DNA of 23,865 nucleotides from contig DATAES010000108.1 of NCBI GenBank assembly GCA_036257895.1, positions 1-23,865 of the forward strand, written 5' to 3'. The DNA comes from DATAES01 sp036257895 (lineage in GTDB: Bacteria > Actinomycetota > Acidimicrobiia > Acidimicrobiales > JACDCH01). Position 1 is the first letter of the stretch. Every line of letters begins with the position of its first letter. Below, piece after piece: positions 1-7,834 of the stretch. The position numbers were made by a program, and so were the translations under genes. A model generated the notes under the pieces. That model worked only from the letters and a program-made list of their open reading frames with translations, ran no database searches and was not told the origin of the DNA.

Positions 1-1
1 C

Positions 2-883
2 GCGCTGCGGCAGCAGCTGCCGCCGCGCATCGTGGTGGACGGCGAGATCGTCGTACCGGGCGAGACCGGCCTCGACTTCGATGCGCTGCAACAGCGCATC
101 CATCCCGCCGATTCGCGCGTGCGGATGCTGGCGGCCAAGACCCCCGCTTCGTTCATCGCGTTCGACCTTCTCGGCATCGCCGACGACGATCTCACCGAGC
201 GTCCGTTCAGCGAGCGTCGCACGCGACTGTGCGAGGTCCTCGACGCCGTTCGCCCACCGATCCACGTGACGCCGGCAACGAACTCGATCGATGAAGCCCG
301 CGACTGGTTCGAAAGGTTCGAAGGCGCCGGGCTCGACGGTGTGGTCGCCAAGCAGGTGGAGCAGACCTACCAGCCGGACAAGCGGGTGATGTTCAAGGTG
401 AAACACCACCGAACCGCCGACTGCGTGGTCGCCGGCTTCCGTACTCACAAGGACGGCAAGGGCGTCGGCTCACTCCTCCTCGGGCTGTACGACGACGACG
501 GCACGCTGCACCACGTCGGAGTGTGCGCGTCGTTCTCGGCCGCGTTTCGCTCGGAGCTTGCGGAGACGCTCGGGCCGCTGCGCAAGAACGCGCTCGAGAA
601 TCACCCGTGGAAGGACTGGGCGGAGATGTCGGCGCACGCCGAGGGTGGGCGCATGCCCGGCGCCGTCAGCCGGTGGAACGCGCAGAAGGACCTGTCGTGG
701 GACCCGGTGCGCATCGAGCGCGTCATCGAGGTCGAGTTCGATCAGCTGCAGTCCGGTCGGTTCCGGCGCGTCGCTCGCTTCATCCGCTGGCGTCCCGACC
801 GCACCCCCGAGTCCTGCACGTACGCCCAGCTCGACGTCGCCGTCCCTCGCGAGCTCGCCGAGGTCTTCGAGGAGGGCCGGTAA
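2..883 (+). CDS. ATP-dependent DNA ligase, LigC-like (5' end outside window)
   Basis: C-terminal part of an ATP-dependent DNA ligase, which seals nicks through enzyme-AMP and DNA-adenylate intermediates. The reading frame is open from base 2, so the true start and the motif I lysine lie upstream of the window; the GTG codons at 32 and 35 are internal. Visible nucleotidyltransferase motifs are FIAFDLL (motif III), LDGVVAKQ (motif IV) and FKVKHHRTADCVV (motif V), followed by an OB-fold-like region ending in FIRWRPDRTPESCTYAQLD. No polymerase or phosphoesterase module is fused to the visible part, which suggests a stand-alone LigC-type ligase rather than full-length LigD. It converges on a separate LigD-type polymerase gene at 971-1987, so the two probably serve the same repair route. 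Family assignment is firm; LigC versus other subtypes is inference. Confidence 0.9.
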   Translation, partial: ALRQQLPPRIVVDGEIVVPGETGLDFDALQQRIHPADSRVRMLAAKTPASFIAFDLLGIADDDLTERPFSERRTRLCEVLDAVRPPIHVTPATNSIDEARDWFERFEGAGLDGVVAKQVEQTYQPDKRVMFKVKHHRTADCVVAGFRTHKDGKGVGSLLLGLYDDDGTLHHVGVCASFSAAFRSELAETLGPLRKNALENHPWKDWAEMSAHAEGGRMPGAVSRWNAQKDLSWDPVRIERVIEVEFDQLQSGRFRRVARFIRWRPDRTPESCTYAQLDVAVPRELAEVFEEGR

Positions 884-929
884 CCCCCCCATTCCGGCCA
901 TTCCCCCGCCCCCATACCGAACTCCGGGT

Positions 930-957
930 CGCCGTGGCCCCTATCGGGGCCACGGCG
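930..957. terminator. Bidirectional hairpin terminator between convergent genes
   Basis: Perfect 12-bp inverted repeat (930-941 CGCCGTGGCCCC paired with 946-957) closed by a TATC loop. It lies in the 87-bp gap between the convergent 3' ends of the ligase gene (883) and the primase-polymerase gene (971). There is no long T-run on either side, so it could act as a rho-independent-like terminator for both genes or as a 3'-end stabilising hairpin. Confidence 0.7.
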
Positions 958-970
958 CACCAACATTCGC

Positions 971-1987
971 TCAGTCGGGGTCGGCTTTCTTGCGGCTCGG
1001 GGCGACACGCGGGGGTTCGCCGGGCATCTTCGGGTAGACGGGCGGCCACGGGGCGTCCATCAGGCCGGAGTCGAGGTCGTGCCGGGACCGCTCGAGCAAC
1101 GGCTCGAGCGACTGTGGGTTCGCGGCCATGCCGTCCCACGGGTCCCCGTCGCGCTCGACACGGGACGGCACGACGCCCAGCGTGAGCTCCTCCGGATGCA
1201 CTGCCGGCAGCTCGTCCCACGAGAACGGCGTCGATACTTGACCACCAGCGCGCGGTCGCACCGACCACGCGCCGAAGACTGTCTTGTGCGGCGCGTTCTG
1301 GTTGAAGTCGATGAACACACGCGCGCCGCGTTCCTCCTTCCACCAAGCAGCAGTGATCAGATCCGGACGGCGGCGTTCGAGCTCGCGCCCGACCGCGACC
1401 GCAGCGGCGCGCACGTCGTACGACGTCCATCGAGGTTCGAGCCGCGCATAGACGTGCAGTCCACGGTTGCCCGTGGTCTTCGGACGCGCGACCACACCGT
1501 CCTCGTCGAGCAACATCTTCAGTTCGCCTGCCGCTTCACGGACCTGATCGAACACGACGCCCGGTGACGGATCGAGGTCGATGCGCAACTCGTCGGCATG
1601 TTCGGGATCGTCGGCCAGATACGGCCACACGTGGAAACCGATGCAGCCGAGGTTCACTGCCCACAACACGTGCGCGAGGTCACGCGCGACGAGCGCGTCG
1701 CTCGTCGTGCCGTTCGGTGTGCTGACGACGGTGGTCTGGAGCCACTCGGGATGCGACTCCGGCACGCGCTTCTGAAACCACGACTTGCCGGTCGCGCCTT
1801 CGGGGAACCGCTGCAGCAGCAACGGTCGGCCACGCATCGCCGCCATCAACGGACCTTCGATCGCGACGTAGTAGTTGACGAGGTCCATCTTCGTCTCGCC
1901 GCGTGTGGGGAAGTACGTCTTGTCCGGGTTCGTGATGGGAAGCGCATGGCCGTCCACCTCGACCTCGGTGACCGACTTCGGCGACAT
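971..1987 (-). CDS. LigD-type primase-polymerase (stand-alone PolDom)
   Basis: Archaeo-eukaryotic-primase-fold polymerase of the LigD polymerase-domain family, 338 aa. Family members add ribo- or deoxynucleotides at double-strand ends and gaps during non-homologous end joining or excision repair. The first two catalytic acidic residues are D137 and D139 in RIDLDPSPG, the third is D227 in VFIDFNQN, and the nucleotide-binding segment is TTGNRGLHVY with H178. The protein is only the polymerase module; no ligase or phosphoesterase domain is fused. Its ATG (1985-1987) overlaps the TGA of the exonuclease gene as ATGA, so both are read from one transcript with translational coupling. A separate ligase gene converges on it. 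Family is certain; whether it works with Ku cannot be told because no ku gene is in the window. Confidence 0.92.
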   Translation of the reverse strand: MSPKSVTEVEVDGHALPITNPDKTYFPTRGETKMDLVNYYVAIEGPLMAAMRGRPLLLQRFPEGATGKSWFQKRVPESHPEWLQTTVVSTPNGTTSDALVARDLAHVLWAVNLGCIGFHVWPYLADDPEHADELRIDLDPSPGVVFDQVREAAGELKMLLDEDGVVARPKTTGNRGLHVYARLEPRWTSYDVRAAAVAVGRELERRRPDLITAAWWKEERGARVFIDFNQNAPHKTVFGAWSVRPRAGGQVSTPFSWDELPAVHPEELTLGVVPSRVERDGDPWDGMAANPQSLEPLLERSRHDLDSGLMDAPWPPVYPKMPGEPPRVAPSRKKADPD

Positions 1988-2856
1988 CAGTTCCCTCCTC
2001 GTCGCTCCGCCAGGCGGATCGCTCGCTCTGCAATGCCCAGACCGTCGATCTGCTCGCCGAGCTCGACCAGCTCACGTCGAGGCCCAGTCCATCGCAAGTC
2101 GTCGACGTCTGCGAGCACGTCCGCGTCCGTCTCCAACGTCGCGAGACGACGGAACAGCAGCGCCAGCTCGAAGTTCTCCCGCAGCGTCGCGGCCAGCCGT
2201 CCAGGGTTGCGGACGCCGACACCCCAGTCCTCGCCCGCGGCCGGCACATGTTCGATGTGGTGGTACTTGGCCAGAACCGCGGCCGCGGAGCGCGACCCGA
2301 AGCCGGAGAGCCCCGGAAATCCGTCAGCGCTGTCGCCCACCAGCGCGAGGTAGTCGGGAATCGACTCGGGATCGACGCCGAACTTCTCTCGCACACCCGA
2401 CGCGTCGAAGTACAGGTCACGCCGCCGGTCCCATTGGACCACCTTGCCCCCGACGCACTGGCCGAGGTCCTTGTCAGGCGTGCAGATCAGCACTCGGTCG
2501 ACGCGGTCGTCGGCCGCGGCGACGACCGCTGCCGCACCGAGCGCGTCGTCGGCCTCGAGCTCGACCATCGGCCACGCCGTGATGCCGGCGGCAACGAGCA
2601 CTTCCTCGAGCATGTCGAACTGTGCAAGCAGCTCGCGGGGCATGCCCGCGCTCGTCTTGTAGCCGGGCCACAGATCGTTGCGGAACGACTCGATCACGTG
2701 GTCGGTGGCAACGCCTACATGGGTCGCGCCGGACTCGAGCAGCATCAGGATCGACCCGACCACACCGCGCGTCGCGCCTTTGTGCGGATCCTTGTTGTTC
2801 GGGGCGAAGTGGTAGCGGAACAGCTCGTACGTGCCGTCGACGAGATGAACGTCCAC
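1987..2856 (-). CDS. 5'-3' exonuclease / flap endonuclease (PolA N-domain-like)
   Basis: Stand-alone FEN-family nuclease, 289 aa, related to the N-terminal 5'-nuclease domain of DNA polymerase I; such enzymes remove 5' flaps and RNA primers using two metal ions. Acidic metal ligands are visible: D7 in LVDGTYELFR, E101/D103/D104 in ELEADDALG, D128/D130 in CTPDKDLGQ, and D175/D178 in LVGDSADGFPG. The helix-hairpin-helix DNA-binding motif follows as GLSGFGSRSAAAVL. No polymerase domain is present. The start is GTG (2854-2856). It is the first gene of a two-gene operon with the primase-polymerase, which suggests a combined flap-removal and fill-in unit feeding the nearby ligase. Mycobacterial FenA-type proteins are the closest concept; that comparison is from memory, not a search. 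Confidence 0.9.
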   Translation of the reverse strand: MDVHLVDGTYELFRYHFAPNNKDPHKGATRGVVGSILMLLESGATHVGVATDHVIESFRNDLWPGYKTSAGMPRELLAQFDMLEEVLVAAGITAWPMVELEADDALGAAAVVAAADDRVDRVLICTPDKDLGQCVGGKVVQWDRRRDLYFDASGVREKFGVDPESIPDYLALVGDSADGFPGLSGFGSRSAAAVLAKYHHIEHVPAAGEDWGVGVRNPGRLAATLRENFELALLFRRLATLETDADVLADVDDLRWTGPRRELVELGEQIDGLGIAERAIRLAERRGGN

Positions 2857-2940
2857 GTCAGTGTTCTAGTGCGACGTCCCCACGCCTCTTGCAAGCCGCC
2901 GCGGCGCCGAGCCCGGTGGAGTCAGATAGACAGTGTCCCC

Positions 2941-3573
2941 ATGCCGTTTCGACGAACGCTCGTAGCAGGCGTGGTTGCGTCACTCTTCGTGGCCACCGTC
3001 GGCTGCAGCTCGTCGTCGTCGAACAGCGAGGGGTCCGGCATCGGGTCGGACGTCATTCTCGGGTCCTCGGCATTTTCGGATTCGGATTCGCCCTCGAGCG
3101 CGCCGTCATCTTCGAGCAGTGCCCTGACAGCATCGGAATTGCCGAGTACCGATTCCGTTCCAAAAGTCCCACGCGGTGCGGTGATGGCGGCGACCATCGT
3201 CGTCGACTCGGGCGAATTCTCCGGAACCAGCACGATCCACAGCACTGGGTCGGTGGGTTGCTCGTACAGCCTCTTGGGGGACGGACAGTGGCGCATCGAC
3301 TTCTCTTCTCAGGGCGAGTTCGAGTCCAAGGACACGACCGACAGCGGCCGCCACGTGGTCGCGTTCGGCGTCACGGCCGATGCCGATGGAGCCGCTGAGG
3401 TCGGCGTCACCTTCACGAGCGGCGCCGCCAGTCAGGATCTCGGGGACCAGCAAGGGTTCGCGTCCGTGCGCGACGACGGGGCCGCCGTGACCTTCACGTA
3501 CGTGGGCCGCAACAGCGACGGCACCCTGTTCCATGGCGCCGCGCTGTGCACCAAGCCGTTGCGCAGCCAGTAG
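2941..3573 (+). CDS. Secreted lipoprotein, function unknown
   Basis: 210-aa probable lipoprotein. The N-terminus has basic residues (MPFRRT), a hydrophobic stretch and a lipobox-like VATVGC with the lipidated cysteine at residue 22. A roughly 50-residue Ser/Asp-rich linker follows, then a globular beta-rich region from about residue 80 (GAVMAATIVVDSGEFSG) with two cysteines (in GSVGCSYS and ALCTKP) that could pair in the periplasm or outside the membrane. ATG at 2941 was chosen because the signal sequence begins there; the frame is open far upstream but only as a shadow of the opposite-strand exonuclease. It is divergent from the repair operon across an 84-bp spacer that must hold both promoters. 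The overall plan resembles small actinobacterial lipoproteins of LpqH type, but I do not recognise the family. Confidence 0.8.
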   Translation: MPFRRTLVAGVVASLFVATVGCSSSSSNSEGSGIGSDVILGSSAFSDSDSPSSAPSSSSSALTASELPSTDSVPKVPRGAVMAATIVVDSGEFSGTSTIHSTGSVGCSYSLLGDGQWRIDFSSQGEFESKDTTDSGRHVVAFGVTADADGAAEVGVTFTSGAASQDLGDQQGFASVRDDGAAVTFTYVGRNSDGTLFHGAALCTKPLRSQ

Positions 3574-3592
3574 CCGAGGCGCGAGGCGGCTC

Positions 3593-4273
3593 CTAGGCGC
3601 CGACGAGGCGCAGGACGTCGTCGGGGGTCGCTTTGCCGTCGTGGATGACCTCGCCGTCACGCAACGCGACGCAGCGCGTGACTCGCTCGACGTAGTGCGG
3701 GTCGTGGGTGGCGACAACCGTCGCGATGCCGGCGTCGTGGAGCCCGTCGAGAAGGTCGAGCAGCGCCTGCTTGCCGGTGGCATCGAGGCCGACGAACGGT
3801 TCGTCGACGATCAACAACTCGCACGGCCTGACCACACCGAGGGCCAGCGACGTCTTCTGGCGCAGGCCGCGACTGAACCGCGCGGGCAGGTCGTCGGCGC
3901 GATGGAGTAGACCGACCTGCTCGAGCAGTTCGTCGAAGTCGGCCGCTTCTGCGTCGACACCGTGGAGGCTGGCGACATACGCCAGGTGTTCACGCACGCT
4001 CAGGTCGTCGTACAGCACGGGATCGTCCGGTACGAAGCTCGTCAGCGCGCGAGCATCGGCCGAACCCGCCGGCGAACCGTCGATCTCGATCGTGCCGTCA
4101 GTGAGTTCGAGCAGACCGGCGATCAGTCGAAGCAGCGTCGACTTGCCGGAGCCGTTGTGCCCCACCAGCGCGACTCGCTGACCGGCAGGCACGCTGAGCT
4201 CGATCGGTTCGAGCGCGACCAGATCACCGTAGGACTTGCTGGCGCCCTTCACGACGAGGAGAGGCTCAGCCAC
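3593..4273 (-). CDS. ABC transporter ATP-binding protein
   Basis: 226-aa nucleotide-binding subunit that powers an ABC exporter by ATP hydrolysis at the inner face of the membrane. Walker A is GHNGSGKST (residues 38-46), the signature region is FSRGLRQK (133-140, a degenerate LSGGQ), Walker B is LLIVDEP (153-159) and the switch histidine is H190 in VVATHD. The GTG start at 4271-4273 was chosen because it begins just upstream of the conserved LLVVKGASKSYGD and overlaps the end of the permease gene by 8 nt (GTG GC TGA). The longer frame upstream lies inside the permease gene and is a shadow. It is the last gene of the ccr-epimerase-permease-ATPase run. Substrate unknown. Confidence 0.93.
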   Translation of the reverse strand: MAEPLLVVKGASKSYGDLVALEPIELSVPAGQRVALVGHNGSGKSTLLRLIAGLLELTDGTIEIDGSPAGSADARALTSFVPDDPVLYDDLSVREHLAYVASLHGVDAEAADFDELLEQVGLLHRADDLPARFSRGLRQKTSLALGVVRPCELLIVDEPFVGLDATGKQALLDLLDGLHDAGIATVVATHDPHYVERVTRCVALRDGEVIHDGKATPDDVLRLVGA

Positions 4274-5888
4274 GTCCCGCCAACTCCATCTGAGCTCTCC
4301 ACCACGCGTGGATGCGGCCCCGCATGCGCAGCCAACCGCACACGAGTACGAACAGGACGAGCACGCCCACGCCGACAGCGACCGCGGCGGGCGGCGCCGG
4401 TGCGTTGTTGCGCGCCGCGAGCCGCGCCGCGAGCACGGGCAAAGCCCCGATGACCGCAAGTGCAGGCGGCCAGCCGGTCCGGAACGCGAGACGCATGCCG
4501 GCGACCTCCGGAGGCAGCAAGCTCCAACCATCGCCTCCCGCGTTCGGTGCGCCGGCGACGACGCTGACGACAGCACCGGCGACCGCGCCGAGCGCGCCGG
4601 GAATCACACACGCGGCCGCAATAGGCACTGCCGCCGTCGACGGGCCAGCGAGCACGCCGGTCGCGGCAGCCACCAGCGCGACGAACAGCATCGTCAGCAC
4701 CGCGACGGGAACGTGGCGCAGCTCGACCCATCCATCGTCCCGAGGGACGCTGTCGCGGCGGCTCGGATGATCGACCTCCTGCGCGAGCGGCTCGACGGCG
4801 TCGAGCGCGGCGATGAACAAGGCCAAGCCGCTCACGACGACGAGTGGGGTCGTCCCCGCCCATGCAGCACGGGCCGCGAACCCTGCGACTGCGCCCAGGA
4901 GGACCAGTCGCGCCACGCGCGCTGCCGGCCACCGGAAGATCCCGCGAAGACCGCGATCCCAGACCGCGAACCGATCGATGCCCCGGACCCGCAACCGCAC
5001 CCAGGGGCGGATGCGGGGCAACTCCATCGCGAGTTGGCGGCGTAGCACGATGACCGTTCGGACGTCCTGAAGCGTCGCCGCGAACCGCAGTTGACCCACG
5101 AGCGTGGAGCGACGCTCGGCCGCCTCGACTGACACGTCGCCGACGAGCTGCAGCCCGAGCGCGAGCGCTCCCGCGGCCAGCACGATCTCGACCAGCCCGA
5201 GCGGCTCGAACTCGAGCGGCCAGAGGGCCACGCTCCCGAAGACTGCGCCCGCTTGGCGTCCCGACGCGACTGCTCCGACGATCGCGGCTGCGACCAGGAC
5301 CACGGCCAGCAGCGAACCCTGCCAGGACCGGAGTTTCACACTCGACGCGACCAATGCCGTGCCGTAGCCGAGGGCGACAGTGGCCAGGCCGAACAAGGCA
5401 CCGCAGGCCGCCCACGCCGCCACCGATCCAGGGAGCCGGTGCGCGGCGAGCACGCCTCCGATGGCGCCGACGATCGAGCCCACGAAGAGCAAGAACCTGA
5501 GCTGGCGAATGGCTGGCCCTCGCATGGCCGTCGTCCGGTCGACCGGCGCGAGCAGCACGTGCCGCACGTCCGCTCGCTCGAGTGCGAGGGGTCCACCCCG
5601 GCTCCCCGATCGCACGCCGACCGCGACCACGACGACCACCGCGACCGCGAGCCAGTCAGCACCATCCGTGCGGACGCGCGCGACCTGCGCGGCCGTCAGC
5701 TCGCCGTCTCCGATGAGCCCGGCACCGACGAGGATCGCGATGCCACTCAGGATCGCGGTCAAGTACGCCTGGTACAGCGCATCGATCCAGTGGATGTCCG
5801 CCAGCCGCTTGCGGCGCCGGATACGTCGCCACTCGAGCAGCGAGCCTTCGAGATCAGCATCCGGATCGGCGGTGGGAACGCCGTACAG
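4266..5888 (-). CDS. ABC exporter permease, multi-spanning membrane protein
   Basis: About 540-aa integral membrane protein with many hydrophobic segments, for example ILSGIAILVGAGLIG, WLAVAVVVVVAVGV and LLAVVLVAAAIVGAVA; partner of the ATPase that follows it. No ATG, GTG or TTG gives a sensible start: the first TTG, at 5760-5762, would begin inside a hydrophobic segment and cut off coding-looking sequence (LLEWRRIRRRKRLADIHWIDALYQ). The frame stays open upstream, and CTG at 5886-5888 has AGGAG five bases before it and begins 2 nt after the epimerase stop, so I place the start there. That start is inference; the gene itself is clear. Four basic residues in RRRKR fit a cytoplasmic N-terminus. 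Substrate unknown. Confidence 0.8.
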   Translation of the reverse strand: MYGVPTADPDADLEGSLLEWRRIRRRKRLADIHWIDALYQAYLTAILSGIAILVGAGLIGDGELTAAQVARVRTDGADWLAVAVVVVVAVGVRSGSRGGPLALERADVRHVLLAPVDRTTAMRGPAIRQLRFLLFVGSIVGAIGGVLAAHRLPGSVAAWAACGALFGLATVALGYGTALVASSVKLRSWQGSLLAVVLVAAAIVGAVASGRQAGAVFGSVALWPLEFEPLGLVEIVLAAGALALGLQLVGDVSVEAAERRSTLVGQLRFAATLQDVRTVIVLRRQLAMELPRIRPWVRLRVRGIDRFAVWDRGLRGIFRWPAARVARLVLLGAVAGFAARAAWAGTTPLVVVSGLALFIAALDAVEPLAQEVDHPSRRDSVPRDDGWVELRHVPVAVLTMLFVALVAAATGVLAGPSTAAVPIAAACVIPGALGAVAGAVVSVVAGAPNAGGDGWSLLPPEVAGMRLAFRTGWPPALAVIGALPVLAARLAARNNAPAPPAAVAVGVGVLVLFVLVCGWLRMRGRIHAWWRAQMELAGRG

Positions 5889-5890
5889 CG

Positions 5891-6364
5891 CTACTCCTGG
5901 ACCAGTTCGATGAGCGTGCCGAAGGCCGTCTTCGGATGCACGAATGCCACAGTCGTGCCGCGGGATCCTGGGCGCGGCTGCTGGTCGATGACCTGCCCGC
6001 CCTGGTCCTTGACCGCCTGCAACGCCTCGCCGCAGTCACGCACGCGATAGCCGACGTGGTGCAGACCCTCGCCCTTCTTCTCCAGGTACTTCGCCACAGG
6101 TGAGTCATCGCGCGTCGGTGTCAGCAACTGGATGTACGAGTCGGCGACCTTCAGGAGCGCCTCTTCGACGCCGTCCGAGTCGACGATCTCCCGATGGTCG
6201 ACGACCGCGCCGAACGTCTCGCGGTAGTAGTCGATCGCCGAGCCGAGATCGCGCACCGCGATCGCGACGTGATCGATCTCGGTCAGCATCGTCGTCGTCT
6301 GCCCGGACTCTGCGGTCGCTTCCGCCTTGTCCTCGTTCGGGTTTCGGGCCGTGAGTGGGCTCAT
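5891..6364 (-). CDS. mce: Methylmalonyl-CoA epimerase
   Basis: 157-aa vicinal-oxygen-chelate protein that interconverts (R)- and (S)-methylmalonyl-CoA, linking propionyl-CoA or ethylmalonyl-CoA pathway flux to methylmalonyl-CoA mutase. Likely metal ligands, by comparison with the known H/Q/H/E set, are H32 (IDHVAIAV), Q79 (SYIQLL), H103 (LHHVGY) and E153 (LIELVQE). ATG at 6362-6364 overlaps the ccr stop as ATGA, so translation is coupled; an internal ATG at residue 26 (MLTEIDHVA) is nearer the usual family start, and the first 25 residues look disordered. Pairing with ccr strongly supports the CoA-epimerase assignment over a generic glyoxalase. Confidence 0.93.
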   Translation of the reverse strand: MSPLTARNPNEDKAEATAESGQTTTMLTEIDHVAIAVRDLGSAIDYYRETFGAVVDHREIVDSDGVEEALLKVADSYIQLLTPTRDDSPVAKYLEKKGEGLHHVGYRVRDCGEALQAVKDQGGQVIDQQPRPGSRGTTVAFVHPKTAFGTLIELVQE

Positions 6365-7743
6365 GAGTGTCTCCTGAACAGCGTGATCTTGTCCTCGCCC
6401 ACCTTGTCGCGGAACTCGGGATCGTCGATGCCCATGCGCTCCTCGGGGGCGAGGCACAGCACACCGATCTTGCCTTCGTGCAGGTTCTTGTGGACCGAGT
6501 AGGCCGCCTCGCCCACATCCGTGAGCGGATGAACCGCCGACAGGATCGGCTGGATCATGCCCTTGGCAATGAGCCGGTTGGCGTCCCACGCCTCGCGGTA
6601 GTTGGCGAAGTGCGACGACTTGATCGACTTGAGCTTCATCCAGAGGTGGCGGTTGTCGTACTCGATCATGTAGCCGGACGTCGCCGCACAGGTGACGACG
6701 ATGCCGCCACGCGCGCACACGAACACCGAAGCGCCCATCGTCTGCCGTCCGGGATGTTCGAACACGATGTTCGGATCCTCGCCGACGAGCGCGCGGATGT
6801 CCTTGCCGAAGCGTCGCCATTCGCTCTCGTCCTGCGTGTGTTCGTCCTTCCAGAACTGGTAGTTGGACGCCTTGCGGTCGATCACCGCGTCACAGCCGAG
6901 TTCGTGCAGCAGCTCGACCTTGTCGGGTGACGACACGACACCGACGGGCGTACCGCCGCCGTTGAGCACGTACTGCACGGCGTAGCCGCCGAGGCCGCCG
7001 CTCGCACCCCAGACCAGCACGGTGTCGCCCTGCTTCATGTCCGCACCGTTCGGGGACACGAGCATGCGATAGGACGTCGAGTTGCACAGCGCGTTGCACG
7101 CCGCTTCTTCCCAGGAGAGATGCGCGGGCTTGGGCATGAGCTGGTTCGCCTTGACGACGGCTAGGTCGGCGAGGCCACCGAAGTTGGTCTCGAATCCCCA
7201 GATGCGTTGGTTCGCGGCGAGCATCGAGTCGTCGTGCGCGGACGGATCCTGGTCGTCGACGTAGTTGCAATGAACCGTGACGCGATCACCGGGCTTCCAG
7301 TTGCGCACCGCGTCGCCCACTTGGAGCACCACGCCCGCCGCGTCCGAACCCACGACGTGGTAGGGCAGAGCGTGCCGCGCGCCCCACCGCGACTCCTTGC
7401 CCAGACGATCGAGGAAGAGGAACGTCGGCAGCGGCTCGAAGATCGACGTCCAGACCGTGTTGAAGTTGATCGCGCTCGCCATCACCGCGATGTACGCCTC
7501 GTCCGGCGCCAGGGCCGGCGTGGCGACGTCATCGACGTGCAACGACTTGCGAGGATCCTTGTCGGACGAGTCGAGGCCCTCGAACATCGTCTGCTCGTCA
7601 CGGGTGACGAAGGCCGCTCGATACGACTCGGGAATGCCGAGAGCGGCGATGTCCTCGCCGGACGCACCCGACACGATGGCGTCGAGAATCTCCTGCATCC
7701 GGCGGAAGCTACTGCCGGCCGGTGCCGCGGAACCACCTGACAC
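6361..7743 (-). CDS. ccr: Crotonyl-CoA carboxylase/reductase
   Basis: 460-aa medium-chain dehydrogenase/reductase that reductively carboxylates crotonyl-CoA with NADPH and CO2 to ethylmalonyl-CoA. The four residues known to hold CO2 in this family appear in order: N95 (NFNTVW), F184 and E185 (IWGFETNFGG) and H378 (SSHFANYREA). The nucleotide-binding loop is VLVWGASGGLGGYA. The GTG start at 7741-7743 is preceded by GGTGA at suitable spacing; however, family alignment begins at residue 16 (ATG at 7698, MQEILDAI), which has no visible ribosome site, so 7698 remains possible. First gene of a run ending with an ABC exporter and divergent from a thiolase. Role could be the ethylmalonyl-CoA pathway or supply of ethylmalonyl-CoA as a polyketide extender; no polyketide genes are visible, so the former is favoured. 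Confidence 0.96.
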   Translation of the reverse strand: MSGGSAAPAGSSFRRMQEILDAIVSGASGEDIAALGIPESYRAAFVTRDEQTMFEGLDSSDKDPRKSLHVDDVATPALAPDEAYIAVMASAINFNTVWTSIFEPLPTFLFLDRLGKESRWGARHALPYHVVGSDAAGVVLQVGDAVRNWKPGDRVTVHCNYVDDQDPSAHDDSMLAANQRIWGFETNFGGLADLAVVKANQLMPKPAHLSWEEAACNALCNSTSYRMLVSPNGADMKQGDTVLVWGASGGLGGYAVQYVLNGGGTPVGVVSSPDKVELLHELGCDAVIDRKASNYQFWKDEHTQDESEWRRFGKDIRALVGEDPNIVFEHPGRQTMGASVFVCARGGIVVTCAATSGYMIEYDNRHLWMKLKSIKSSHFANYREAWDANRLIAKGMIQPILSAVHPLTDVGEAAYSVHKNLHEGKIGVLCLAPEERMGIDDPEFRDKVGEDKITLFRRHS

Positions 7744-7834
7744 GCCCGGTCACCGCTACCGACGACGTTTTCGCGGTCAAAGGTGATCTCCGTAGACTGA
7801 CCGGACTGTTTCGCATCCCGGGGGGAGGACCCTG
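7744..7834. promoter_or_regulatory. Divergent promoter region between ccr and thiolase
   Basis: 91-bp spacer between two divergent genes of related metabolism. It must contain the start sites for both unless ccr begins at 7698. A TAGACT at 7793-7798 is a possible -10 element for the thiolase, but I see no well-placed -35 match. The ribosome site of the thiolase gene lies at its right edge. Confidence 0.35.

Noticed and set aside
2248..2940. Open frame extending upstream of the lipoprotein
   Set aside because: It overlaps the exonuclease gene on the other strand; the signal peptide fixes the start at 2941.
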